Below, in pieces: positions 1 through 12,555 of a DNA stretch of 64,000 nucleotides. This DNA is from Glandiceps talaboti. Taxonomy: Eukaryota; Hemichordata; Enteropneusta; Spengelidae. Under the pieces are notes generated by a model. The model was not told where the DNA came from, searched no databases, and saw only the letters and a program-made list of their open reading frames with translations. Where the stretch lies: NCBI RefSeq assembly GCF_964340395.1, contig NC_135555.1, positions 6,136,501-6,200,500 on the forward strand. The letters run 5' to 3'. Each line of letters begins with the position of its first letter. The stretch's first letter is position 1. Position numbers and translations under genes: made by a program.

Positions 1-346
1 GCATTTAACTAAGTTTACCATAAATCATTTTTCTCAATGTACTCTAATGGAGATAGAAGCTATAGGTTGTAAGGAGAACCTCAACAAAGCAGGCAGACAG
101 ACATGAAGACGCAAAGTAGCATCGATTATGTGAGACTCAGACTCATTTTGATTATCAAAACGCCTGTTAATTCTATGTGGGTCAATTTATGTTGTAATTC
201 CGGTAGTTCAACAGATGACGTCTTCCCAGAGTGAATTACTCCATTTTTTATATCTATGTATCGCCACGTCTGCCTGTTTTGTTATTTTGATGTTCTCAAT
301 TACCAATTGGTGTTCTCGATATTATTAGGCAAAGTTGTAAGTAAAA

Positions 347-386
347 CCTCAGACCATTATAGAAACTTTTCTATAGTGGTCTGAGG
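347..386. repeat. Short hairpin inverted repeat
   Basis: Two 18-bp arms (cctcagaccattatagaa and ttctatagtggtctgagg) pair with one mismatch around a 4-nt loop. The same core, ctcagacc with ctatag, recurs in an imperfect hairpin at 20985-21023 and as a single arm near 26514. It is probably a small foldback/MITE family rather than a terminator. Confidence 0.7.
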
Positions 387-988
387 TGAAACTGTGGAGC
401 TCCAAAGTTTACGCTATTTTACAAACCAAATCACTACTAACATAACGTGAAACGTGCAGATTCTCTGTCCCCCTTGGTCTCATGTTTCTAGTAAAGTTGC
501 GTATCTTGATTATTGCAGATATTCGTAAGAACTTCTGTCATCAAAGTTTTATTAATGGCAAACGGCACTCCATGAAATGAAATCTTTTTTGTAATTACGT
601 CTCGAGTCATTTCATGATTTCACATTAAGTAAATGTCGCGCGATTGCCTACAGACACCAAATTGAATCTTGAGTCATATTCATTGTTCCCTGTTTTATCA
701 GTTTTCCAGTGTTGACTCATGGGAGTCAGAATACATGCATTTGTATTAGATGAAAAATACATATGATTATTAAGTGCTTATTACCTTCATACAAACAATC
801 ATGAATATCTATTGTTCATCTAATATATATGCAAATTTGTTAATTCCCATGAGGCAATTCTAGACATTGTTAGGACAATGAATGTTAAAACAAGTTTCAG
901 TACGTTGTTAAAGCCCACGAGATTCATATGATGTGAGATCATGAAATGACTCTCCAGGACCCAAAATTTATGAAAATGCCTTAATTTC

Positions 989-1031
989 CACACACACACA
1001 CAACACACACACACACAACCCCCCCCCCCCA
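989..1031. repeat. (CA)n plus poly-C tract
   Basis: Interrupted CA dinucleotide repeat running into about 14 consecutive C residues. Confidence 0.9.
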
Positions 1032-2287
1032 CGAAAAACAAACAACAACAAACAAACGAACCCCGAAAGGTATGGTATCTACTGACTATGAATTAATCTG
1101 TTTTCACTGCTGTATCTCGCAATAACAGATATCAAATATATAAAATATGGATACATATCCCAATCTGCAGGATTGTAGTCATTGAAATCTATTTAGTGTA
1201 TTTATTATAGGTGTTGTCTTGAATAGTTATTAGGTTAGCATTAGCAATGTCAATTTCGGGCATGCGACGTGTGTAAATGCGCTCGCAGCATGATAGTGTA
1301 TTTGACAATATGCGAGTTCATGTGTACGCACAAACATATTGCAAATCAGTCCGTGGTACTTCTATAAATTGTTTTTAAAAATACCAGTGACATGGTCATA
1401 TCAGGGTTTTTTAAAAATCTCATGACGTCTAAAGAAATAAAACTTTCGATATTGTGAGTCAGGCCAACAGAATTAAATATCGCTCGAAAGACGACCCTTA
1501 TTTATAAGTAAGCATCCCGTATTACGAAGAACAATTATACGAATACATCATTTGCTGACCACTATAGGCAATATACCTACAACTTTTAATGGACCAATTG
1601 CGAAAATACTAAAGATAGAGTACACTTATTTATCCAAAAGAACTTCATTATTTACTTGAATGTATGAATATAGTACTTTAAACCCTGCATGTACCAGTCT
1701 GACAAAAACGAAAGTAGAATAAAGAAAACAAGACTGTAAGATCATTAGGTATGGCACGGAACTATAAAACTCGTGTGAAATTCAGCGGGGGGAGGGGGGG
1801 TTCGTGCAGTTGTTTTAACCGACATAAGCTAGATTTAAAGACAGATTAGAAGTCAATGCAGTCAAACTCCTCAAATAGGATGACATTTCGTGGTAAACGT
1901 ACACAAGCACAGGTCAGCTAACCCTGTATACCTTTGAATACTTATAATGAGTTCCACGAAGAAGTATAAATAGCGCTACATTCATAGCACACGTTGAAAC
2001 CTAGCGCTACATTCCTAGTAGTAACCCATTTCATTACTGAAGCCGCAGTCAGTCTAGTCAACCGTTGGCAGTGGAGGGGGGCCGTCGCTTTACTCTGAGC
2101 CGAGGGTTTCATATCATGTATCCTACATCTAGTAATGTCAGACATATCAGAGGGTAAATTATATTACTGAGAAGATCCGGTGTGTGCGACATACTGCGAT
2201 ATTTGCAGACCGCGCCCAACAACATGGTGGTTTTATGTTCAGAGAACAGATGGTATTAAATACAACGAAATATTATTAAGTTGATTC

Positions 2288-2623
2288 TCAAACTGAAGGT
2301 ACGTACGAAATATAGAAGCGTGTTGTCAGCCTTAGGAAATGAGCTGATACGTTGTCATCAAATTTTAATTCTTTCAAAATCAGACATTTTATCGGTTGAC
2401 GACCCTCCGTATCGTCGAAAACCATAACCTCTTGTACGACACCGTCCAGGATGCACTGCACTGTCAAGATATTTCGCAGAGTCGCGCAAGAAATATCAGC
2501 TCTGATTTGGGAGAATGACCCACCGACCACCGTTATGAATGCGCAGCTCGTGGGTTTTATATCGAATCGTCTCCTGCTAAGGTTGGGCGTACATGTTTCC
2601 ATGTATTGTTCTGATGCGAGCAT
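2288..2623 (-). CDS. Unrecognised 111-codon open frame, doubtful
   Basis: This ATG-initiated open frame of 111 codons on the minus strand is less AT-rich than its surroundings and is not low-complexity. I recognise no family, signal peptide or membrane segment. Its first 20 or so codons fall inside a 67-bp direct repeat whose second copy at 2667-2732 is also open in the same frame (MLASEQ.. against MLATEQ..). The differences between the copies are mostly non-conservative. It may be a chance open frame, a decayed gene, or an exon of a gene not otherwise visible. Confidence 0.15.
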   Translation of the reverse strand: MLASEQYMETCTPNLSRRRFDIKPTSCAFITVVGGSFSQIRADISCATLRNILTVQCILDGVVQEVMVFDDTEGRQPIKCLILKELKFDDNVSAHFLRLTTRFYISYVPSV

Positions 2624-2732
2624 TAGTTTTCTTCTTTCTTATTTTTTTTTTTTATCACAGTGACGTATCGTCTCCTGCTAGAGTTGGACGTACATGTGTG
2701 TATGTGTTGCTCTGTTGCGAGCATTAGTTTTC
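2566..2732. repeat. Imperfect direct repeat, 101-bp spacing
   Basis: About 66 bp beginning atcgtctcctgct and ending gcgagcattagttttc occurs at 2566-2632 and again at 2667-2732 with scattered substitutions. The copies are separated by a T-rich spacer. Confidence 0.75.
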
Positions 2733-3551
2733 ATATCGCTGTGACGTTCTCGGCTGTTTATTCATACGTATACGTTCATAGCATGGTGCGAACCGTTCTG
2801 TGAACACGATTTATATACAATCACAACCGTTACCATTGTACGGTTCAAGTTTTAAATTTTTGATCGCAATAGAGGAATTTAACGAAATATTTCATGATTT
2901 AAACCTCGGATATTTCGGTTACCAAAATGTGCAAAAATAGATAACACAACACTTCATCAACATATCCTGGCTTGAGGCCACTTCGCATGTCTGTATGTAG
3001 TATCTTTGTATTTTGGGGAATACCCTTGCATAGATTACACAATAGTGCCGACAAACTTCATTGTCAATTGCGGGCGGGGGGGGGGGGGTTACAGTCTGTA
3101 ACTTTTGTATATCTTTGACAATAACCTCAGGCTGCTATTAGTCTGAGCAATAACCGACGACGACCCTTATCATACTGCTACATTTGCCTGTACATGCGTT
3201 TTAACTGCTGTCGTGTACTATTTTTTTCTTCTGTTTTAACGATTTTCATTCTATATCCGACGTCAGCGCAGGATAATATTTGCAAAGACACAACCTTCCA
3301 TACGTATACATTGTGGGTATACTTATGGCTGAGTATTTGAATCCTTGCAGTAAAACACAGGATGTTTTTCAGAAGTTACTACCGTTTAAATTTCTTTTCC
3401 CCGTTTCCTCCAAGGATTTGAATACATTGTAATATAAGGAAGTACCTGAATTGAACTTTATTCCACTAGAATGTGTAAACAAAAACACTATCTTTTGGAA
3501 ACAGGATATTCTGATAAGGACCATGGAGGAATTCAATCAAAGTTCATGGAC

Positions 3552-3583
3552 CAGACAGACAGACAGACAGACAGACAGACAGT
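3552..3583. repeat. (GACA)n microsatellite
   Basis: About eight perfect tetranucleotide units. Confidence 0.95.
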
Positions 3584-4811
3584 GAAGATAATAAATTTGG
3601 AAGTTATAGAGAAACAGTAACAAAATACGTATTTTGTAAAAAAAATTACAAAATAATTTCATAATTTTATGAAATTGTGATGTGTAGATGACACTGTTAC
3701 ATACATATATGAAATATCTGAAGTTCTAGATTGAAATCATTTGACCAGTTACATTTTTGATGTGCCTTTACATGGCGATCGTACACTGTGGTCTACCAGT
3801 TGTTACTAAGGACATACACACTGCGTAAACATTGTTCGAACAATGGATCGATTGCTTGTCTGAGTCTGTTTGTCTGTCAATGACGTGCCTGCGCGAAAGA
3901 AATGCGTACTGTCGACATGACTGTTCACACCATGAGTTTCGGCGAAAAACAAACTGAAACTGCTGAAATTCAAACCATTCTGATAATTTGCATGTTCATA
4001 AAGATTTACGAGTCCACAGATAATTTGATTTTTTTTGCGCTATGTTCTTTCCCACTAAAGTTTCCCCCATCAGAAGTCTGTATATGGTTCAGTGTCAATA
4101 GATGAAGGGAAGCAATGGGTATGACTATATCTGACTTCTGAAGGGGATTGAAATTTGGCTGAGGGGAAGAAGTGTTGTTTATATATATTTTAAGAAAAAA
4201 AATTGCCTCTGTTCTTCGTAGTCATAGTACAAAGAAGTGTCGTTCCACGAATGTCAGAAATCATCGAACTGCGAAAAAAACATATCAAATTGCACAGTCA
4301 ATCGCATTTCAAAAGAAAGGGTAGTTCCCAAAAAAATCACGGTACATAGATTATGCGAAAAAAATGAAAACTTTCCCGATGCATCTAATGACATTTAATA
4401 ATTGTACAATTACAAAACAGACTTTGACTTTGAAAATTTGTAGCACTAACCAAAACGCTTCACCTAATCAGATTGATTCAGAATCTGATGTAATTCGATG
4501 TACCTAGTAAGATGTGAAGAGGTTTCAAGATAGTTGACAAATCTGATGATGAAAAATCAAAATGATACTGTTCTGTGAAATGTCTTTCAAACTGGAAAAG
4601 ACAAAAAAGCGAAATTGATGACTGTTTTCAGAAGCAAAACAATTAGCACTTCAAACTCAACAGATAGTGCAAATGAAAGAAGTACTTCTATTGATAACAA
4701 TGTTTTATTCTTGCCACTAGGTGTCCTATATATGGCTTTTCAAGATTTTTACTTGACAATTGTTAATATTCAGTATGTATTTAATCTCCCCGAAGAGGAC
4801 ATAACGTCATA

Positions 4812-4812
4812 G

Positions 4813-4907
<95 letters not shown>

Positions 4908-5016
4908 CGTCCATCTGTCTGCCGCCCGTCCGCCTGTCTCTATGTGTCTGTCCGTTTGTCTGTCCGTTGGCCTGCATACCTACCTGCCCGTACGTCCGTC
5001 CGTCCGTACGTCCGTA
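4812..5016. repeat. (GTCT)n microsatellite with degenerate flank
   Basis: Near-perfect GTCT units to about 4906, then decayed (GTCC/GTCT) units. Long Cys/Ser/Val/Leu-only frames on this strand and Thr/Asp/Arg/Gln frames on the other are artefacts of the repeat. Confidence 0.95.
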
Positions 5017-5158
5017 TAACCACTGTATCGATTCATTTATATCTTGCATATTAGAATCGCAAAAACTGATTAGGTTTCGGTATATATCCAATGTATATAC
5101 CATTGACATAAAATATTCATTATTATTTATAAGTTTATTATAAATATTCATAATGTTT

Positions 5159-5441
5159 ATGCATACATACATACATACATACATGCATGTGTGTTTGTGT
5201 GCGAGCGTGCGTGCGTGCGTATATGTATGTACAATGTATGTATGTATGTATGTATGTATGTATGTATGTATGTATGTAGGTAGGTAGGTGCATGCATGTA
5301 TGTATGTATGTATATGTATGTATGTATGTATGTATGCATGTATGTATGTATGTATGTATGTATGTATGTATGTATGTATGTATGTATGTATGTATGTATG
5401 TATGTATGTATGTATGCGTGTGTGTGTGTGTGTGTGTGTAT
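5159..5441. repeat. (TATG)n/(CATA)n and (GT)n compound microsatellite
   Basis: CATA units, then two long TATG blocks separated by TAGG and GTGC variants, ending in a GT run. Open frames here (Tyr-Ile-His-Thr or Met-Tyr-Val-Cys repeats) are artefacts. Confidence 0.95.
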
Positions 5442-5950
5442 GCTTGTGGGTGATTATAAGCACAAGAAGACAAAATTATTGCAGTGGGCAAAATATACTC
5501 TTTTGATCCTAAACCTTGCTTAGTGTCTTTTTCGCAACTGAAGATAACTAAATGAGGATGAAATAATAGTTCAAAACTACAATAACCCGACTTGAGCAGA
5601 TTTATTTATTGGTAAATTGAAAGTAGCAGAAGTTGAGTTCGTAATTTTTTTGAAAATACTTACATAAACTCCCAAATAACGTACTCTAGTGTAATGTCAG
5701 TGTCTATATCATTGCAATTGTCTTCTGGCAATGTTAGAAGAATTGCATAGTATGAATGGGCTAGACATTCTTTTATACGTATGATAAATTAACGACATTG
5801 GATCGTTTATATGTTGTATCTAAATACAAGGTTTGAGTTCAGTCAATTGCAATGAATGGTACTTCACTACATAGTATACTGAGAATACCTTTTTAATATT
5901 CAACAAAGATGTGCCCAAAAAAGCATAAACTCAGTTTGTAGCCTTTTAAT

Positions 5951-5970
5951 CTCCCTGTTCCTGACTGTAG
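5951..5970 (+). promoter_or_regulatory. Candidate splice acceptor before ZNFX1 main exon
   Basis: A pyrimidine-rich run (ctccctgttcctgactgtag) ends in AG at 5970, only 36 nt before the start codon. The start codon has a favourable context (A at -3, G at +4). This suggests that the exon with the ATG begins at 5971 and that the transcription start lies in an unseen upstream non-coding exon. Confidence 0.5.
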
Positions 5971-6006
5971 GAGCTTTTTTTATCGCATAATACAGAGTAC
6001 AGAAGT

Positions 6007-9000
6007 ATGGATTCTGGGCGAAGTCAACAATTTAACGACAAAGGCTCAAAACGAAGACATGCACAAAACAGCAGAAAACCTAGCTATAGTGGAACAATGC
6101 GTAGTAGTGAAAAATCACAAAACCACGACCATGTGTTTCCTGGTAAAGTCACAAAAAATCATGACGCAAATCCCCAAAGGTCAATATCACATGTTGAAAA
6201 CGTCAGTCAATCACACCAGAGAAATGGCACTGGTTCCCACAGAAACTTTCCTCGCCAGCAACGTCCGCAGAAGGTCAATTGGCAAACGAAACTGACATAT
6301 CAGAGCCTTGAGAAGATTTATGGAGAGAATGACCCAAGAGATATTGTCATGAAACTATCTGACGACATGGACGGATTTTCTTCCCTCTTGAATGATGAAG
6401 CCAGGGTGGGAACATCTAACTTTCTCTTACTCTTAAGAATTCTTAGTCGGTCAACATCCTGTACATCAGTTCCTCACAGCCTTAACCATCTTCTCACTGT
6501 AGTTCCGAAATCTCATTTCTTCAAGCATCAAGTACCAGTACAGCTCTCTGAAATATCATTCGATATAATGAGGGCGAGATTCGATGGCAGATCAGAAGCA
6601 GTAATCCGCCATATTGTGATGATTTTGAAATGCATCTTGAATCTCATGCCGAGTGAATATGTTGAAATGACACCAATACTTAGTGTTCTTGTCTCAATCA
6701 TGAAGTCACTTAAAGAAAGAAGTATCAGTATTGATGATTCTATCGCCAGCAATGTGATTGCCTTGGAAGAAGGATTAAAACTGGAACATGAGAGTATTCG
6801 TGCAAGAGGATCAATCGGAACTACTGCAGATAAAGAAATGAGAGGGCAAAACAATGAACCGTGTGAAGATTTCCGGGATATCTCGATCTTTCCAACATTA
6901 GAAGATATAAAAATGGGTTCAAGACCTCGTATTCGACCTATTATCTCAAAGGGCTCTTACAAAGATACAGAACACTATCTGGATGTGCAGTTTCGGCTTC
7001 TCAGAGAAGATTACCTAGGACCATTGCGAGAAGGCATCAATGTTTACTTAGATAATTTGAAACGCCCTAAGTCACAACGCCAAAGACCTGAGGGTGTCAG
7101 AATATATGACAATGTACAGGTATGCAAACCTGTATGCAGTCATGCAGAAGGTATTTGTCATGAAGTAACTTTGGACAGAACACAACTGAAAAATGTTCGG
7201 TGGGGTTCAACGAAAAGATTACTGTATGGGTCCCTGGTTTGCCTGTCGAGAGACAAATTCAAAACAATGCTCCTGGCAACAGTTACAGACAGGGATCGGC
7301 TGGCTGCATTAAGAGTTACTTTGAAGTTCAAGAACATAGAAGATGTTATTGAAGTAACCAATGAAGACACATTCGTAATGGTTGAATCTATAGCCTTCTT
7401 TGAGGCCTACAGACATGTTCTAAACAGTTTAAAGAAGCTGGATGAAGACAATTTGCCGTTTGTAAGAAATCTTGTACTGAGCAAGAAAGAGATCAATGTA
7501 GCCAGGTATTTAAGAGTAGAGGTGAATACCAACCCTGTGTACGACTTTCAACCATTAATGAATGAGGGTTGGATAATGCATCACTCTGATAAAAGGGCAA
7601 CTCGAAAGAGATACTCAATGACTAATCTTACTAGAGACGAAAGACTGCCAATTCCAGTTCTTCAATTCGATGAATGGCCTACAGCAACAGAATTGATGTT
7701 AGACAGTTCCCAAATGAAGGCTGTCAAAACTGCTCTTACTAAGGAAGTTGCTATAATTCAAGGACCTCCTGGGACTGGGAAGACATACATTGGATTGAAG
7801 ATAGTCAAAATGCTTCTGCATAACCATTCACTTTGGTGTGGGGGTGGTGATGGTGGTGGTGCTGTTGACAATCGTCGACCAGTACATATACAATATCATG
7901 CATCTGGTGGTTCACCTATTCTGGTGGTTTGCTACACGAACCATGCACTTGATCAGTTCTTAGAAGGTATCACCAAATTCATGCAACAGGACATTGTCCG
8001 GGTTGGTGGTAGAAGTAAATGTGAAGCATTGGAGAAGCATCTGATAAAGACTAAGAGAAGAAAAGGTGTTGGATGGTATATTCGAAATAAGATGAATGAT
8101 GGAAAGTCACTGATTACCAATGGTTTTAGTGCTGTCAAAGGTAACCATAATATTAATATGAAAAACGTGATGTCCGCAGAACATTACAGTAGCTTGATGC
8201 GAAAACAACAACACAACTGTGACACATATCAAGATGTGATGAATGAACTCAATACTTGGCTCGTTGAGAAAATTGCTGAGATAAGATCTCCACAGGACAT
8301 GCAGGATGAAAATAATAAGTTACATATAGAAGAAATCTGCAGTGCAAATGCAAGAGAAAGTCCAGAGATATCAGGTAACCAGGATATGTTGACTGTAGAT
8401 GGAGAATTGGTAGATCACATGGACAGTGAAACCAGAAATGCACATGTGCATGATAATGAGTTGATAGATGTTGAAACTGAAGCTGACTTTGCTAATCAAC
8501 AGAGATTGCTTGATGTTGAGGATACTTATCAAAGAGCATTTGTAAATCCTGAACTTCTACGGATCTTACGACAGTTAAATAAATCACATGGTAGAAAGGT
8601 AGCAGGAAGAGTTCATGGACAGGAGAAGAATGCATCAGAGGAACAAATGAAAATGCTTGATTATTTGATTAATGACACAACAGAAATGATAGAGAAAGAT
8701 GCAGTAGAAGTTACTGACATTTGGGAATTAAACCTTGCTGAACGCTGGCAGTTGTATCGCTTCTGGCTTAATAAGTGGAAAGCTGTGAACAAAGAGTGCC
8801 TAATGAATTCTGTAAAAGAGTATGAAATGGATTCCTTAAGACTAAAGGAAGTTCGAGAGCAAGAAGATCTTAGGATTCTTAGAGAAGCTAAAGTGATTGG
8901 GATGACAACAACTGGTGCTGCAAAGTATGATAACATTCTGAGAGCTATTCAACCCAAAATTGTCATTGTTGAAGAAGCAGCAGAAGTACTTGAATCTCAC

Positions 9001-12000
9001 ATTATCACGAGTCTTAGTTCAGGGTGTGAACAATTAATACTTATCGGAGATCATCAGCAATTACGCCCAAATCCAACCGTTTACACTTTGGCGAAAGATT
9101 TCAACCTTGAGATATCACTGTTTGAGAGGCTTCTCAACAATGGTCTTCACCATGATACCCTACAACTCCAACATAGAATGAGACCAGAAATAGCCAAACT
9201 CATGAAACACATTTATAAAGATCTCAAAAACCACCCTTCAGTTGAAAGATATGAAGATATCCTGGGAGTTGGGAGCAACATTTATTTTGTAGACCACAAA
9301 GAGGGGGAAGTGTTTATGGAAGATACCCGAAGTCGCTCTAACTCACATGAAGCAGAATTCGTTGTTGCACTATGTAAATACTTCCTTAAGCAAGGTTATG
9401 ACCCATCCCAGATAACAATTCTTACCATGTACACAGCCCAGTTGCTCCAGCTTAAGAATCTAATGCCAAGAAAAATATTTGAAGGTGTTCGTGTTAGTGC
9501 AGTGGACAACTTTCAAGGGGAAGAGAATGATATCATTTTGTTGTCATTGGTGCGAAGTAATAACCAAGGAAGCATTGGTTTCCTAAATATTGCAAACCGT
9601 GTTTGTGTTGCACTTAGTAGAGCAAAGAAGGGATTCTTCTGCATAGGGAATTTCAAGCTCCTTTCTCGAAGAAATAACCTTTGGAAGAATATTGTTTCTG
9701 ACTTAGAAACATCAAACAGCATTGGAAGAAGTCTGAGAGTGTTCTGCAGGAATCATCCAGATACGGTTACAGAGTGTTCATCTGCTGAACATTTCAAAGC
9801 TGCTCCAGAGGGTGGCTGTCGTCTTCTATGTAAAACACTGCTAGATTGTGGACACATCTGCAGACTACACTGTCATCCACATGACGTCAACCATGAAATC
9901 TATAAATGTATGGAGAATTGCCAAAGAAAATGTGAACGTGATCATCCTTGTCCTTTACGGTGCTATAAAGAGTGCAAATGTATGTTTGAAGTGTACAAGA
10001 GGATCTCAAAATGTGGGCATATGAAGCTGTTGCACTGTTATCAAAATCCTGATGATTCAGACAAAGTTCTCTGCATGGAAGACTGCCAAAAGCAATGTGG
10101 AGAAGGACATTCCTGCCCCTTGCATTGTCATAAAGATTGTGGTCAGTGTATGGTTAAAGTTAGCAAGATTGTTCCAATGTGTGGTCACACACAAATGGTG
10201 CCATGTCACAAACCTCCAGAGACAATTCTCTGTCTGGAACAATGCCCAAAGGCATGCAAAGAAGGACACCCCTGTGAATTGCCATGCTATAAGATGTGTA
10301 GACGATGTGAGGTAAAAGTTGAAAAAACTATACCAAAATGTAACCACAAGCAACAAGTACCATGTTACATGAAGCCCACAGATTTCAAATGTCAAGAGCA
10401 ATGTCCCAAACGATGTGAGCTAGAGCATCCTTGTCCATTAAGATGCTTTGAGGAATGTTCACGATGCAGAATACGTGTCTCAAAAATTCTTCCAAAGTGT
10501 CACCACAACCAGACAATGGAATGCTATCAAGATCCAGGGGAATTCAAATGTAAGAAACCTTGTCAAAATGTCCTGCCTTGTGGACATGGATGTACTAGAA
10601 AATGTTCTGATAGTTGTTCTAAAGAGTGTCGGGTTTTGGTAGAGAAGACTTTACCACGTTGCGGTCATACTCAGAAGATTCAATGCTCACAAGATGTTAC
10701 CCAATATATTTGCCACCTACCCTGTGAGAAGATCCTTGGATGTGAACATGCTTGCCAAAGGAAATGTGGTGATAAATGTGTCGAACAATGCAATGTTAAT
10801 GTCCTGCATGATGACTGGCCTTGTGGGCACATAATACAAGGTCCATGTTATCTGACATCAGATAGCTGTACTGTGAAGTGTGATGTAAAGTTTGCATGCG
10901 GCCATTCCTGTGAGGGTTCTTGTGGAAATTGTAGGACTAGTGGTAACCACCAACCCTGTAAAGTACCATGCAATAGGCTACTGAAGTGTGGTCATACATG
11001 CACCAAGCTTTGTCATGAAGAGTGTACTCGGGTATGCCTAGGAGAGGTCCAACATAATTTTCAAGATTGTGGACATACTATAACTACACTTTGCTGTCAG
11101 CAAATAATTTTATGCCCGGTGAATTGTGTTGCTGTTCTCCCCTGTGGACACAAGTGTAGTGGAACATGTGGGTCTTGCAGTGGGCGAGGTGGTATTCACA
11201 GTCTCTGCAAAACACAGTGTGATCGCAAGCTCATGTGTGGACACACTTGCTTGAATAAATGCTATGAACCATGTAGTGTGTGCCCTTTCATGCACCATAC
11301 TATATGTGACCATGGAAATAAAGACAGGAGATGCACTATGCGATGTTCTTGGAAATGCAGGCATCAAGAATGTAGACGACAATGCTGGGAACCATGTGAT
11401 AGGATAGTGTGCAACTATCCATGCCCGAAGAAACTGAGATGTGGCCATAACTGTGTAGGTTTGTGTGGTGAGGTTTGTCCACAATTATGCAGAGTGTGTA
11501 ATAAACCAGGTCTTCAAGCGTCTGCAGCATTCTTTGGTCGGATGTACACAGACGAAAGCCACTTCATTCAGCTGACTTGTGGTGATGTATTTGAGTCACG
11601 TGATCTTGACCGGTGGATGTTTGGAATATCATCGCTGGTTGGCGACCAAATCACCCCTTTGAGTGTCAAGACATGCCCAAAATGCACTAGAGAAGTCGTC
11701 CGTTGTAAACGTTACAATTCTATCATAAAACGTATCCCTATTACGATGGAACAGATGAAGAAAGTTGAAGGGATGTTTCAATTCGAAATACCTGCAAGAA
11801 GATATGTTAGAAATCTAATGGTTTCACAAGTACCTCGCAACCACCAGCCACTGTTCGAAAGAATGATAAAGTCATCAACAAACTTGATTGATCTGTCATC
11901 AGTCGAAAATAACATAAGATGTTACAGAGAACTCGCACTGGCACATCTTTGTATTGGTCGAGTAATAGCTGTTGTTGATGTCGAAATTTCCAACACAGAG

Positions 12001-12555
12001 ACACATTTAGAAGTTGGTGTTTTAAAGCAAATCAATGAACATGCTAGAAATTTGAAGGACATGATGGACAAAAAGCTAGAAGAAATTGCAAGTTGTGGTT
12101 ATGATGCTCTTTGCTCCAGTAGAAAGGAAGAAACACACAGTCTTATGCTTCAAAGTTGTTATGTACATGCAGTGTATCGACTACATGAAAGGCTTATACC
12201 CCTATCGACGGTACAACAGATTGAGGTTGATATGCAAAGACCAAGAAGAGGTTTCTTACTTGACCATGCAGACCACCATGTGGTTCCACAAGACATTACA
12301 ACTCTGAGTAATATTCTGTCAACACTGAAACAGAAACATCCAGATGTGTTATCAAAGTTAAGGATACCAGTGCAGCCTATCCCTTCAAAGTCATCGAAAC
12401 TGAAAACTTCTGCCATTGGTGATTGGTTTAAATGCTCTAGCTTCCATGTGTTTTGTCACAATGTTGATTCTTCTGATGCGTTTGGTGCTGGTTGTGCTCA
12501 ATGGCCTCGATGTCAGCAATGTCCGAAGAGAGTGGATTACAGTGACAGAGAAAAT
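6007..12555 (+). CDS. ZNFX1: ZNFX1-like exon 1 (main coding exon, 2183 codons)
   Basis: A single uninterrupted 6549-nt coding exon. It ends in phase 0 at aaaat, followed by the donor gtaagt at 12556. Reading through the donor adds only six residues before a stop at 12574-12576, so intron retention would give a 2189-aa form without the tail exons. The NF-X1 region contains five tandem modules of 53-55 residues starting at about 1301, 1356, 1409, 1462 and 1515, with the next unit at 1569. Vertebrate ZNFX1 genes split this region over several exons as I recall, so a single exon is notable. It could reflect intron loss or an old retrocopy that later acquired 3' exons. Confidence 0.95.

Larger units (their letters stand above)
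1..5970. other. Gene-free 5' region
   Basis: No exon chain or recognisable protein was found here on either strand. The stretch is AT-rich and holds simple repeats, a hairpin at 347-386, a direct repeat near 2.6 kb and large tetranucleotide arrays at 4.8-5.4 kb. The promoter and 5' untranslated exon of the ZNFX1-like gene probably lie here, because that gene's main exon appears to begin at a splice acceptor at 5969-5970. I could not locate the upstream exon. Confidence 0.6.

Noticed and set aside
4807-5523. Several long open frames on both strands (His-Thr-Tyr-Ile, Cys-Leu-Ser-Val, Met-Tyr-Val-Cys)
   Set aside because: They are translations of GTCT and TATG microsatellites with no unique sequence.
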